Source: Cylicocyclus nassatus
Taxonomy: Eukaryota > Nematoda > Chromadorea > Rhabditida > Strongylidae
Length of the DNA stretch: 64,000 nt
Direction: 5' to 3'
Assembly: GCA_958299035.1 (NCBI GenBank)
Contig: CATQJL010000112.1
Coordinates: 55,161,140 to 55,225,139, forward strand
In this document: one piece after another, positions 36,001-44,455 of the stretch
Layout: each line of letters opens with the position of its first letter
Numbering within the stretch: the first letter of the stretch is position 1
Made by a program: the position numbers and the translations under genes
Notes under the pieces: model-generated
What the model saw: the letters and a program-made list of their open reading frames with translations, nothing else
The model's database searches: none
What the model was told of the DNA's origin: nothing

Positions 36001-36713
36001 CATAATTGCCCTCGTGCCAGCGCCGTGCCGCAGCACATATGCACGCAACCTGCATCGATTGATGCGGCACTAGGCTGGCACGGGCAAGTGTAGACGCAGC
36101 CTTAGGTGAGTATTGAAGGAGTGATTGTGATTTTCATTGAATAACCAGAGAGAATTTGTCGCGACAAAAGGGAATTTTGAGCCTCTTCAAAAAAAAAGAA
36201 GAAAATTTGGCTATAACTATAACTGTTTACTCATTGATTTATCTCCAGTTTGAATTGTTGGCGCACTATGTGCATTAATAAATAAATAAATAAATGAATA
36301 ACGCCCACAGGTGCCACGGAAAGACGGAAATTTGCGGAAAGGATAATCTAAGAGCCAGGATGTCATTGATTTTAAGTTTCGGCAGTTATATCGACATATT
36401 TTTGAAGTGTGAGTGAAGCGTAGTACACACATGAGAAAGAGGATTTGCAAGGAGTAATGAAAAGAGAAGAAAAAGTGAAGATGTAGAAAAACGCCGAGGA
36501 AAAGGCAATGTTTACGCAGTAAACACTAACTATATACTTACATATACGATGTACTCAAACTTGAAAGATAGGTCACTTTTGTGTGACCACAGACTGAGCA
36601 CGATGACCGACGGCAAAAATTACTAAAGTATTGGACTGATCACTCACCTGATTCATCGGAGGACGATCTTCGGCGCTGATAGCCGGCATTTTATGTAGCC
36701 TTTCTGAAACCAT
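15582..36713 (-). CDS. SulP/SLC26-family anion transporter, 19 coding exons, 659 aa
   Basis: A multi-pass membrane exchanger or channel for sulfate and related anions, with a cytosolic STAS domain. Exons, in order: 36713-36648, 33392-33233, 33159-33049, 32347-32163, 32101-32026, 31969-31881, 31067-30906, 30858-30776, 26819-26672, 26398-26285, 26237-26160, 25548-25453, 17860-17754, 17695-17573, 16472-16399, 16093-15999, 15941-15887, 15830-15725, 15633-15582 (TGA). All junctions are GT/AG and every phase agrees, giving 1980 nt. The SulP signature lies at about residues 62-95, with [19 protein letters not shown] and DPVYGLY. The transmembrane core continues to about 485 ([35 protein letters not shown]). 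STAS spans about 516-645, with [16 protein letters not shown] and [15 protein letters not shown]. The length is typical of the family. No ortholog is assigned; C. elegans names this family sulp. The short last exon is the least certain. Confidence 0.93.
16190..16375. repeat. GC-rich CGTGCCAGC-type short repeat in intron 15
   Basis: The stretch has GATGCCAGCGCC, GCTGCGCTAGCGTCGCGCTGG, GATCGATGTC and GGCACGGCGCTGGCACG. The pattern of GCCAGCGCC motifs flanking ATCGAT is shared with copies near 13440, 25770, 32730 and 36010. Confidence 0.6.
16473..17572. other. Intron 14 of the SulP gene, 1.1 kb
   Basis: No exon is needed here, because the flanking exons join in phase. The stretch AAGGCCACTTCGAGCAAACG at about 17323, with a GGCAGATAACGAAGACAGATTTGGAATCA-type block at 17255, recurs in diverged form near 27780, 28200 and 52440-52540, so it is a dispersed repeat. 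Confidence 0.5.
18397..24692. mobile_element. 6.3-kb composite foldback transposon in SulP intron 12
   Basis: The outer ends are AAGTGCGGTTCATAATTATA on the left and its complement on the right, flanked by TA. The motif GGTTCATAATTATACGAACA occurs twice near each end, about 175 bp apart. The outer arms (18397-19122 and 24019-24692) are diverged and of unequal length. Inside them lie inner arms that begin TACAGCACTGGCAGTGCC, at 19123-20112 and 23029-24018. Each is exactly 990 bp and they appear identical wherever checked. This suggests a younger inner element within an older outer one. The loop (20113-23028) holds possible transposase fragments. Confidence 0.85.
21481..22109 (+). pseudogene. 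Possible P-element/THAP9-like transposase fragments
   Basis: Two open segments lie in the loop of the foldback. The first (21481-21705) contains [16 protein letters not shown]. The second (21810-22109) contains [17 protein letters not shown]. In P-element/THAP9-type transposases an FS-x-SVA-x-AL block is followed some tens of residues later by a block like IN-x-WFD-x-MNS, so the order and spacing fit. A possible acceptor, TTTTTTCCACAG, lies at about 21764-21775. The match is from memory of the family pattern only. No catalytic core or THAP domain was found, so the gene is at best a fragment. Confidence 0.35.
25765..25912. repeat. GC-rich CGTGCCAGC-type short repeat in intron 11
   Basis: The stretch has CCGTGCCAGCGCCGTTCC, TTGATCGATTTCC and CGCTGCGCGGGAACGGCGCG. 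It belongs to the same family as the copies near 13440, 16190, 32730 and 36010. Confidence 0.6.
25920..26090. other. Intron 11 sequence; no coding exon
   Basis: An open frame crosses this part of intron 11 on the minus strand but has no acceptor or donor that fits the transporter's phase. The translation is rich in Cys and His without any known motif. Confidence 0.4.
27001..27029. repeat. (AG)n microsatellite in SulP intron 8
   Basis: About 14 AG units form an uninterrupted run, preceded by an interrupted AG-rich stretch from about 26981. Serine/leucine-rich open frames on the minus strand here are repeat artefacts. Confidence 0.95.
27292..27659. mobile_element. TTAA-class (piggyBac-like) MITE, copy 1
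   Basis: The ends are AGGCAGCGTCCAGGCAAA and the complement of AGGCAGTGTCCAGGCAAA, flanked on both sides by TTGA (27288-27291 and 27660-27663), a TTAA variant. The arms are long, and the centre has GGACCCCGGGATCGTATTCG facing its complement. It lies in SulP intron 8. Related copies are at 29492, 39453 and 49437. Confidence 0.8.
27840..28230. repeat. Inverted-repeat unit in SulP intron 8
   Basis: The stretch TTCCTTATCTGCAGTACGTTTATGGAC near 27868 (two overlapping parts, each under 20 nt, match) is answered by GTCCATAAACG, TTCTGCAGATAAGGAAAGCAG at 28168-28200. No TA or TTAA border could be fixed. It shares the AAGGCCACATCGACA block with intron 14. Confidence 0.5.
28350..29480. other. Part of SulP intron 8, nothing recognised
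   Basis: No exon that fits the transporter and no paired repeat could be supported. A short CTGCAGCAGACTGCAGCTGACCG-type simple stretch lies near 28495. Confidence 0.45.
29492..29942. mobile_element. TTAA-class (piggyBac-like) MITE, copy 2
   Basis: The ends are AGGCAGCGGCTCGGCAGAT and its complement, with perfect TTAA duplications at 29488-29491 and 29943-29946. The interior contains a C homopolymer near 29693. It lies in SulP intron 8, 1.8 kb from copy 1. Confidence 0.88.
30040..30130 (-). repeat. tRNA-derived SINE-like sequence in SulP intron 8
   Basis: On the minus strand an A-box-like TGGCGTAGTGG (30115-30125) is followed by a B box GGTTCGATCC (30083-30092). That is RNA polymerase III promoter spacing. 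No cloverleaf can be folded, so this is a SINE head or tRNA pseudogene. Confidence 0.55.
31237..31615. repeat. Diverged direct duplication of about 105 bp in SulP intron 6
   Basis: The first unit (31237-31340) has GCGAAAAACGGCCCTTTCGG, CGTCTCTGATTGGT and TTGCGATTGGTCATGATTTATG. The second (31505-31615) has GTGAAAAACGGCCTTTATGAG, CGCCTCTCATTGGTT and TTGCGATTGGCCAGATTTTATG. They are in the same orientation about 270 bp apart. The 149-codon frame across them is not supported as a gene. Confidence 0.65.
32730..32895. repeat. GC-rich CGTGCCAGC-type short repeat in intron 3
   Basis: The stretch has GATCGTGCCAGCCCC, GATGTCGATAGATCAATGC, GGCACGGCGCTAGCACG and GGCACGATGGC. It belongs to the family at 13440, 16190, 25770 and 36010. 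Confidence 0.6.
33393..34743. other. SulP intron 1, proximal part, nothing recognised
   Basis: No exon fits between exons 1 and 2, which already join in phase. A short-frame segment at 34466-34684 on the plus strand matches no family I know. AC/AT-rich simple sequence lies near 33900. Confidence 0.45.
34744..35062. mobile_element. Tc1/mariner-type MITE (CAGGGTGTCCC ends), copy 2, in SulP intron 1
   Basis: The ends are CAGGGTGTCCCAAAAAAATG and its complement, with TA at 34742-34743 and 35063-35064. At 319 bp it is shorter than copy 1 (612 bp), mainly through loss of the central spacer. Confidence 0.88.
35070..35990. other. SulP intron 1, nothing recognised
   Basis: AT-rich sequence without an exon, paired repeat or tRNA-like signal that I can support. 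Confidence 0.45.
36005..36110. repeat. GC-rich CGTGCCAGC-type short repeat in intron 1
   Basis: This is the clearest copy: CGTGCCAGCGCCGTGCCG on the left, TGCATCGATTGATGC in the middle, and GGCTGGCACGGG on the right. The ends are inverted, CGTGCCAGC against GCTGGCACG. Confidence 0.65.
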
Positions 36714-36752
36714 GTTTTTGGAATTTGGAAATTGGAAAAAAGGGAAAAACGC

Positions 36753-36776
36753 GATTGGAAAAATCTGGAAAAAAAA
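36753..36776 (-). promoter_or_regulatory. Possible trans-splice acceptor upstream of the SulP start codon
   Basis: On the minus strand a pyrimidine run ending TTTTTTTTCCAG gives an acceptor after 36765, 51 nt before the predicted ATG at 36713. No exon donor is visible just upstream. Spliced-leader addition here would be usual for a nematode gene, but that is inferred. Confidence 0.45.
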
Positions 36777-36799
36777 CGAACCGAGTTCTTCTTGAGAGG

Positions 36800-39130
36800 C
36801 GCGCATTTTGCAGAATTTCCCAACGTTTAGGAATGCGCAATAGATTGGAGTGAAACCAGACAGTGGTGACTAATTCACCGCATCAATTCTTGGACGGGGG
36901 GGGGGGGGGTTCGAACAGCACACAGAAGCTAGCTGCTGATACGGCTCGGCTAGCGTAAGAGCACCGAGCAGCGCTTGTATCGATTGCCGAACGCTCCAGC
37001 CGATGAGCGGTGTTTTCGTCGTGGGTGGTCAGCTGGGTGGCCCCTGGTCAGTCGGGACCAGCGGCCCCTTATCACAGGTCATGGAGTGGTTGATAGGTGA
37101 GCGAGAGGTTTTCGCTGTAGCCTGAGGACATTTAGCCATGGCGCGCATACTCTGGATTTGGGCGCGATTTCATATCCTTTATTACTATAATAGTCAAGCA
37201 AGTTCTTTTCTTTCCTTCTCTTTCTTCGTGTTCTTTTTTGATTATTTTGATTTCTCAAAGTTACTATGCTGAATGTCTCCCTATCTAACATCCTATTTAT
37301 CCCTCATTTTTAGGCTGCTGAGACTTCCTTGATCTCTCCCCCCCCCCTTTTTCCTCCCAGCCCTTCAACTTCAACTTACGTTTTTTTTTCAATTTCGCAC
37401 TTTAGAATTCAATTTCAGTTTAACATCAAGAAGGTGCCATGAACCTATAACAGAATGAGAGAGTAGCATTACGCTGCGAAATTTTTAGATAGCAATAATT
37501 CAGTTGAGTCTCAAATTGAGCCAATCGCCTATTGCCTTTGGTCGATTAATTTCGCTTGAATGGAAAGAATTGGCCATTTAGCAAAAGGACCGAAGAGCAG
37601 TCCATTTTGAGAATTATGGTCATTATAGTAGTACATAACAATGGCAATCAAACCCGAACCTTAGAGCTTTTCATAGTTAGACTGGATAAGATTCGAAAAT
37701 TTTGCCTGCATTATGCGAAAGAACTTATCGTTAGTAATTTTGCCAAGTATATGTGAAAGCTATGAATGTAGTTGTAGCCTGTTACTTTTTTCAAAAAATC
37801 TTTTGATCAAAACATAAGCCAGGCTAGACAGGACAAATCTCTACCTATCAGCGCAAACTTATCTGTTGAAGTTATTCAAGCCAGGGTCACATACAGCTGA
37901 AAAGAAACTAGCAATCTGAAAGTGTGTCACATATGGGTTCTCCGCACTGTTCAGCCAAAAACTTAGAGTGGCCTTTACCAAAGCGAATTGAGCAATTGTC
38001 AGGATTTTTGTCAAAATCGCGCAAGCATGTGCTCTATTTGCACAAAAAATCTTTTTTTCAAACGAAAAAGGCTGCATTTTGCTCGAATTTATGGTAGCCC
38101 TACCTGTATTAAGTTGTCCAATGATTTTTTTTTGATTTCATGATATCTTTCAGTTGAATGTTTCTGGACAGGGATCAGTCTATTCTAACAGAACCATGAA
38201 AATCTACATGCTAACTTCTAAACACTCCCGCAAAAGTCAATCCAATTTTTTTGCAGTTAAAATCTAAGGTTATGGAGTAGCAAAAAGTTAGGATCTTTGT
38301 CCAAAACCTTTTAGAGGCTTCCACTTGCTCACCATACACCCCCCCCCCCAATTCACATCAGATATTTATTTGTACACGTGTTGTATCCCTTCCATGTCAA
38401 AAAAATGAGATACAAAAATAGGCTAATTGGGAAAATGTCACCCTTGCCTGGTTTTTATGCCTCTTTGAGTACTTCTTGTTAACTAGTGCTTGTAAAAAGA
38501 TGAAAATCTACATTGTAATTCTAAAGAATTTTAGTATAGAACTATATATATATATGAAGATATAGCAGATGTTTATGCAAAGAACATACAATATTTCTTC
38601 TCTTGATATCTAATCACGGAAACAATGAATAAAAACTTCTGATGTCAAAGCACATGCGTGAGCAAAGTTAGGACGAAGATCTAAATTCTTTGATGGCTTC
38701 AAAATCATAAATTTTGAGTCCAAACAGCAAGAGGATCAGGTTCGTGAGAATGTTTGGAAAGCGTGATGCTTGACTAAAAGATTCAAAATCAAGATATTGG
38801 TAGCTTGAAAAACATATGTGTGTCCCAGTGATTGTCAATATAGTGGATTAGCTTGCATAGGGTTTTGCAGAAAGAGGAAGGGGTGCTACCATGTCGTGGC
38901 ACGGGTCTGTTTCTAGGATTCTGAAGTCAAAGTTCCCTTTGATTTCTCTGGAATTTTTCATGCCCTTTGGCTCTTATTGGAAATCTATCAGCTTCTCGCC
39001 CCTAAAACCTCCAATGACCTTGGGTGCTAAGGAACAGGCGATGATTTCTTTTGACATGAGGCTCTACATATAGATGTGCTAGACTTGAGGCCATCAGCGT
39101 AGTGATCGTATTTTTTGTGGTAGCTCTGTG
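36800..39130. other. Intergenic region upstream of the SulP gene
   Basis: No exon is recognised. G or C homopolymer tracts occur at about 36896-36910, 37338-37348 and 38340-38350. The promoter of the transporter should lie at the lower end, but no TATA-like box could be chosen with confidence. Confidence 0.45.
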
Positions 39131-39204
39131 CAAGTATTAGGTTGTCCCAGGAGTCTTTCCATATTTTGTTCTTGACTGCAAACCAGCTCTTCCTAAATCC
39201 TTAA

Positions 39205-39448
39205 CGCATTGACGGCCAAGGCGTTTCACGGACCGCTCAACATGTTTCGGATAAAATCACGCGCAGTTTCACCTACAGTACACCCATAGTAAAACTGGAA
39301 TGCTGACAAGAACAGCAAAGGTTGTGTCTAGATCCAGCACAAAAGAAAACTCCCGGTGTGGGTTCAGCACAAATTAGTGGCCATTTCAACGATACACATG
39401 GTATGTCAAGCCTTGACACACCATGTGTGTCAAGCGGTCGTCAATGTG
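39205..39448. mobile_element. piggyBac-like MITE with TTAA duplication
   Basis: The ends CGCATTGACGGCCAAG and GGTCGTCAATGTG are inverted repeats, flanked by TTAA at 39201-39204 and 39449-39452. A cousin with ACACATTGACGACAATG ends lies at about 51890-52110. TTAA duplication is the piggyBac hallmark. Confidence 0.8.
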
Positions 39449-39452
39449 TTAA

Positions 39453-39819
39453 AGGCACCATCCACCCAAAATTTCGACCTCCATGTTTTTGCCGTTCTAA
39501 GGCCTTCTCATACCCCTGGTTCCGAATATCAAGTTGGAAATCCGCGAAAACCACGAAAAACCCCCGTTTTTAGAACCCGCACAGCGAATTCTTCGGAACG
39601 GTGATTGGTTGGGCACGCACGGATGGGAGGGACGAAAGTAACGCCCACTCGAATGGAGGAGCCAACGTGACGAATTTGTCATCCGAGCTATTTTTGAAGC
39701 AATTTTCTCGCTTCGGAAGCAACTTTTGCCAGCGCCAGTTGGATAAGTATAGAGTTGAGGGCCCCACTACCGTTTAGGCATCAAAATCTCATCGACCCCA
39801 ATTTGGGTGGGCGGTGCCT
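39453..39819. mobile_element. TTAA-class (piggyBac-like) MITE, copy 3
   Basis: The ends are AGGCACCATCCACCCAAA and the complement of AGGCACCGCCCACCCAAA. TTAA lies at 39449-39452 and 39820-39823. The left TTAA is the same four bases that close the element at 39205-39448, so two different TTAA elements sit back to back. Confidence 0.85.
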
Positions 39820-40639
39820 TTAAAAGCATGGGGGTACCTCCAGTAAAGCAAAGCAAGCTCTTCAAGCGCCAGCTCTACAAGCTGGCGCTTGTAGAGCTTG
39901 CTTTGCTTCTTTCTTCGCACCAAGGTCGATCCATATAAATTTTGAAGCCAAAACCTGAGAGTTTCTGAATGCCCGAAATTGGAAAAGGTTTCTTGTCTGA
40001 AAAATCCTTGCAAGCTTCAAATTCTGGGGCATACTTTCCATATACTTTCCACAGCAGACATTCATATGCACAGCCACTGTAATTTTCCATTAGATCGAGG
40101 GAAAATTTGCATGTTTTTGTCAAAGCAGTACTACGCTGTTCTATAAGTACATCTATACTATGAAAAACCATGAGTATGACTAACTTTTGAGCCTTTTGCG
40201 AGCTTTAGTTTTCCGGAAGTATCAACTTTAACACGAAAACCCCGAGAAAGCGACATTTTTGGGCTCTTCGTGATTTGACCTAATTTGTCTTTCGACTTTT
40301 AGCCGTAGAGAAAAAGCAGCAACAGCACATATGATACCTGTTGTAAGAGTACATATGCGACCAATCTGGAAGTCCACTATGATTTTTCTGGGCGGAGATC
40401 TGAATGTTTGGACAAGTTCGAAAAAATCTCAAATCTTGGGTTCGAACTTCACCAGAACTTGAACTGTAAACCAAAAATAGAGGTAAGCAGATTTTTTCAG
40501 TATGAAAAGACTTATGGAACAACTTAACAGATGCTTTGTCTTCACATGGACACACTGGCTGGGTTCTAAATTTTTGAAAAGACTGCAACATTTTTTTAGA
40601 CACTTTTGACATGAGTCGTCTCTGTTTAACCTTTGACCT

Positions 40640-40808
40640 TTGATTCAACTGGCTTTCCTGCTGGAAGGCGGGGATTTGTGATCTAATCAGGCCGCTCGCG
40701 CGCGCGACGCAATCTGCGTCTCTGTCGCGTGTGTGCACTCGGTGACTATCTAGCCCTAATTAGGTCACGAAGCCCCCGCCTTCCAGCCGCTAAGCCACTT
40801 GAATCAAA
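40640..40808. repeat. Head-to-head SINE-like foldback
   Basis: The left arm (40640-40691) has TTGATTCAACTGGC and GCTGGAAGGCGGGGATTTGTG. The right arm (40753-40808), reversed, has TTGATTCAAGTGGCTTAGCGG and GCTGGAAGGCGGGGGCTTCG. The stretch GTGGCTTAGCGG resembles a pol III A box, so two copies of a tRNA-derived SINE in opposite orientation are likely. Confidence 0.5.
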
Positions 40809-40819
40809 GTATACATGTC

Positions 40820-41036
40820 TAAAGTGCCGGGCATATACCACGCGATTTTATCGCCTCGCGATTCTCACAACAAGGCAACTGTTACGAGTTCATTGCAGGC
40901 TAGTCATTTTGCATTAGCTGTGTCGGAAAACTATCATAACCGAAGCAAGATGATCAGCTTGCAATTACCTACTAGCAGTTATCTTGTTGGGTGAATCGCG
41001 AGGCGATAAAATCACGCGATGTATGCCCGACCCTTA
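40820..41036. mobile_element. 217-bp inverted-repeat MITE
   Basis: The left arm runs from TAAAGTGCCGGGCATATACC through CGCGATTTTATCGCCTCGCGATTC. The right arm is its complement ending GCCCGACCCTTA. The arms are about 60 bp. The target duplication is not clear and the superfamily is unassigned. Confidence 0.7.
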
Positions 41037-41039
41037 AAG

Positions 41040-42900
41040 CTCGAGTCATTCGTTATTATAGACTCAAGTGGTTTCATAGGTAATAGGATTGACTTTGATT
41101 GCATAAATAGTAACAATGAATTTTTACGTGTTTCTCATTTTTCAGTAGAAACTTTCATCACATCTTGAGTTTAGGAAGAAAAGAATAACGCATAAGATGA
41201 CTAAGCAAAGAGACAATCTTGAAACGTTTGTGTAAAAAGTTGAGCGACGAGAATTCCATCAACGACACGACAACGATTGTTTGTGGCGAGAATCACGATC
41301 ATATCTAATGTGTTGCAAACATAACAAAGATGGATCTGTGCGATAAAATGAAGAGAACGGCGGAAGGTAAACAATCACACGAACACGGCGAGGTTTGTAT
41401 TGCAGAATATTTATCCCGAATTATGAATATGAGCTTGATCTCTATAGAAAATCACATTCTTGGAAGCACGCTCGCGTGTGTATGTGACAGGAAACTGGTA
41501 TAAACTGTAAAGCTTGATGTTTGATCGCGTATGATTTCTTGTTATCATTACAGCTATCAACATACGAAATAAATATGCCTCATGTTGCTGCTAGTCATTG
41601 GACCATGCATATCTCTATTCATTTATGTTGAAGTACAATGATCAAGAAATTTGGACACTTAGGAACACACCTGACCAGCCAAATATAGTAAATATTACAA
41701 ACTGGAACAAGAGAAGCTGCCAGTGCGATCCTTTCTCGCAGTTTTCATCCAATGAGGTCTCAGTTTTCTATGAAATAATATTGCGTTGAGATATCATTAG
41801 CATATAATCTCAAGTCAATTGAGACTTGATATGTGAGTCCGCACACCATGCGCGGCAACCGACGACAATCTCTCAAAACTCCTCAGTACAATTTTTTAAA
41901 TGAAACAAATTGCAGAAATGTGTGCTGCTGACTGATACATATCTAATCAAATCAAAAGAGACAGAGAAAGACGGAAAACTTACTGGAAATAAACAATCTT
42001 ATTCTTGAGAGTCGTCAAGTAGCGCGCATGGTGTGCAATAGCATATTAGTTCAAAGATGACTCGACGATACGTTTCTACCTGTATGATCAAAAAAAATTA
42101 GTCTTATTGGAAGTAGCGAAACAAAAATGATGATGAATGATGGCAACAACCCCAGTGTTCGTTCAAACCGCACCACTAGTGCCAAATTTGCATAAGAAGA
42201 TCATTTTCGATTAACATGTACATGTGAGTTTCGGGCTTGTCTGGAAAATGGTACTATAGATAATCTACTTAAATAACACCGGTGTACTTTTTGAAGTGTT
42301 TTTCGATATTGAGGACCTTTTTTTCTGGGGAGGGGGGGGGGGGAGAGTGTAACCATTATGGTAGTGATACAGCGTATGCAAGCTACTTGTGCTTTAAGCT
42401 AACTTTACTACGTGGTAGCTCCAATGATGTAAAAAAGAAGGACGCAAAAGGAGGGGAGATTGTAAAGGGAAGGAAAGTACGATGCTTACGGCCAGATAGA
42501 GCTGACAGTTAGCAATATTAGCATGATTCTGAAAAAGAAATATTTTTTGGAGTCAAGAATTACGCATGAGCGACTTTTTGGCTTTTTATACACCGCCTTT
42601 GCTTTTGATTCAATTCAAAATGACCACATAACTTTCTAGCATCGTTTAAGATATAGCAATTACGTGGAGAACAAAAGTTCCAAGGAAAAAAAGATATGAA
42701 GGGATGCCCATCAAATGCCGGCCTTCGCTTTAGGAAAAATGTACGTATTTTTCGCGACTAAATCTCAAATTGCAGACATCAGTAGTAACTTGTCCTTGTA
42801 ACAGCCAAGAATGTTTATGAAATCAGGCAATTTTTTTGGTTTGCTTCTTGAAAAAGTGCCTTGAAATTGAAGTTGACACTGGAACGCTGTCTGCTTCCAC
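41040..42900. other. Intergenic, nothing recognised downstream of the collagen gene
   Basis: AT-rich sequence with no exon or paired repeat that I can support. A long G tract lies at about 42330-42343. Confidence 0.45.
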
Positions 42901-42927
42901 AATATAAATACATTTGTAAAAAACTGC

Positions 42928-42933
42928 TTTATT
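42928..42933 (-). terminator. AATAAA poly(A) signal of the collagen gene
   Basis: A canonical AATAAA on the minus strand lies 25 nt past the stop codon, a normal spacing for a compact nematode 3' UTR. Confidence 0.75.
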
Positions 42934-42957
42934 CTGGCGATGAGATTTCTATCGCAT

Positions 42958-43988
42958 TTAAGCTCTAGCTCTTCTCTTTCTCTCAGGGCAGGGGCAATAC
43001 TCAGCATCGCCTCCGACGTTTCCATGGCCTCCAACTTCTCCGGGAGTGCCATCCATACCGTTGAAGCCGTCTTTTCCTGGCTGTCCTTGTGGTCCGGCAA
43101 TGCCATCTGCGCCGGGCTCTCCCTGGGGTCCATCCTTGCCTGGGAGACCGCGTTCTCCAGGCATACCGACACGTCCTGGCATTCCAGGAACTCCTTAAGT
43201 ACAAAATTTAGGAAGGGGTGGGATAACTATTTAAAAGCGAAACGCACCTTTGCCGGTAAGACAATCCTGTCCAGGTGCACCGGGCATACCGGGCTGTCCA
43301 TCATTTCCAGCTGGTCCTTGATCTCCCTGCTCTCCAGTTGGGCCAGGTTCTCCATCTCTTCCTGGTGATCCAAGATCTCCGTTCTTGCCGGGCATTCCTT
43401 GGAATCCTTCTTGTCCTGGAAGTCCATCGGGTCCAGGTTCTCCAGCTGGGCATTTGATGCAGCCTTTGGGGTATTCGTTAGGCTGAGCAATGTTGAGGCC
43501 TGGAAGTCCGGTGGGACCGTTCTTGCCATCGGGTCCGGTCTCTCCAGGTTCTCCAGCTGGTCCAGGAGGTCCGGGTGGTCCGGGAGGGCAGTTCTGGGCA
43601 GGGAGACCGCAGCCTAGAAGGAAGTTAGGAATCTCAGTTACCTACGGGAAGGTCAGGTTAGGGAGGACTTACTGCATTGTGTGTTGGCCTGTCTCTTGTG
43701 TCTACCGAAAATTCCTCGAACATACTGTTCCGGAGTAGGGACACCAGCTCTCATTACCATCATGTCGTCCCATGTGTCGTCGGCTACGCTCTGCACATAA
43801 GAAGGAGACTCGTACCAGCCAGCAAACTCGTACAAAATCCTCAAACTTACCCGAAACCCTCCCAATTCTCCCATGACATCGTCGTACATGGCATTGATGT
43901 CATTGGTAATGACAATCGTGGCCCAAAGACATGCAAGAACGCTAGCGACACCGCAAGCGGCTCCAATGGTCACGGCGGTCTTTACCAT
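42958..43988 (-). CDS. Nematode cuticle collagen, 4 exons, 285 aa
   Basis: A secreted structural protein of the cuticle. Exons are 43988-43851, 43790-43673, 43613-43248 and 43193-42958 (TAA), and phases agree (858 nt). Residues 8-30 form the N-terminal hydrophobic segment (signal anchor). A conserved N-terminal block with NDINAMYDDVM follows, then RHKR at 76-79, the furin-type processing site. Gly-X-Y repeats start near residue 97 in three blocks, broken by a short KGCIKC spacer and a QDCLTGK spacer. Cysteines flank each block for disulphide joining of trimers. The tail is DAEYCPCPERKRRARA. Introns are 60, 59 and 54 bp. The last intron uses an AAG acceptor (CTTAAG). It resembles the SQT/ROL/DPY-type cuticle collagens in having the RxKR site and CPCP tail, but no ortholog is assigned. 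Confidence 0.96.
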
Positions 43989-44001
43989 TCTGTAAAAGTA
44001 A
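43989..44001 (-). promoter_or_regulatory. Probable spliced-leader acceptor of the collagen gene
   Basis: TTTTACTTTTACAG ends one base before the ATG. The only nearby upstream donor-like GT would leave an intron of about 26 bp, too short, so this is best read as a trans-splice acceptor for a spliced leader. Confidence 0.65.
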
Positions 44002-44084
44002 AATTATACCTGAGTAACTTCCCACGCGATGGTAAGATACCTAGCAACGAGAGAACGGTTGATTTGACGGTGTTCGCCAAGGCT

Positions 44085-44094
44085 TTTATGTGCG
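44085..44094 (-). promoter_or_regulatory. TATA-like box of the collagen gene
   Basis: ACATAAAAGC on the minus strand lies about 100 bp upstream of the ATG, where the TATA box of a trans-spliced collagen gene with a short outron would be expected. Position and sequence fit, but activity is inferred. Confidence 0.5.
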
Positions 44095-44455
44095 CCGTGC
44101 AATCAGGATTTCTACAATTTCTCTCGTTTTCGGACATCTTGGGCGGAGTCGCAAGAGATTACACATCGGTGAATGTTAGCTGCTTAGCCTGAAAGGTTGC
44201 AAGTCTTGCACTTTTGGTATCGGCTATCATTTCAAGCTCAAGTTAGCCCATTTTAGATCGAAAGCGACACTTTCGAATAAAATTGAGTTTTGATTCCAAT
44301 TTTGAAATTGGCGGTAATGTTCCATGAAGAATGACAATCTCACTATTTTGCTTTCCTCTAGAATCTGAGTTCTGTTTATCCGAGTATCTTGATAGTTTTT
44401 AATTACATTTTTAGCAGACTGTACTGCAAGTTACTGCTGGGAGAATCTACGAATA

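Larger units (their letters stand above)
39137..40526. mobile_element. Mariner-type MITE carrying two TTAA-type insertions
   Basis: The left end TA-TTAGGTTGTCCCAGGAGTC pairs with the right end GACTTATGGAACAACTTAA, which is a mariner-like terminus. The right flanking TA has decayed to CA. Between them lie two TTAA-flanked elements (39205-39448 and 39453-39819). Without those the element would be about 770 bp, similar to others in the window. It also has the GCAAGCTCTTCAAGCGCCAG module seen at 7087. Confidence 0.6.

Noticed and set aside
36573..36806. Upstream extension of SulP exon 1 to an earlier start codon
   Set aside because: The frame is open to 36806, but the added Phe-rich segment comes from a pyrimidine-rich acceptor tract, and the start at 36713 follows a probable trans-splice site.
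40280..40738. 152-codon minus-strand frame as a mariner transposase
   Set aside because: It lies at the end of a mariner-type element, but no DDD-type catalytic or helix-turn-helix block is visible and it runs into the SINE-like foldback.
42940..43738. Plus-strand open frames over the collagen gene
   Set aside because: They are the antisense of Gly-X-Y codons. The minus-strand model has consistent exons, the CPCP tail and a poly(A) signal.
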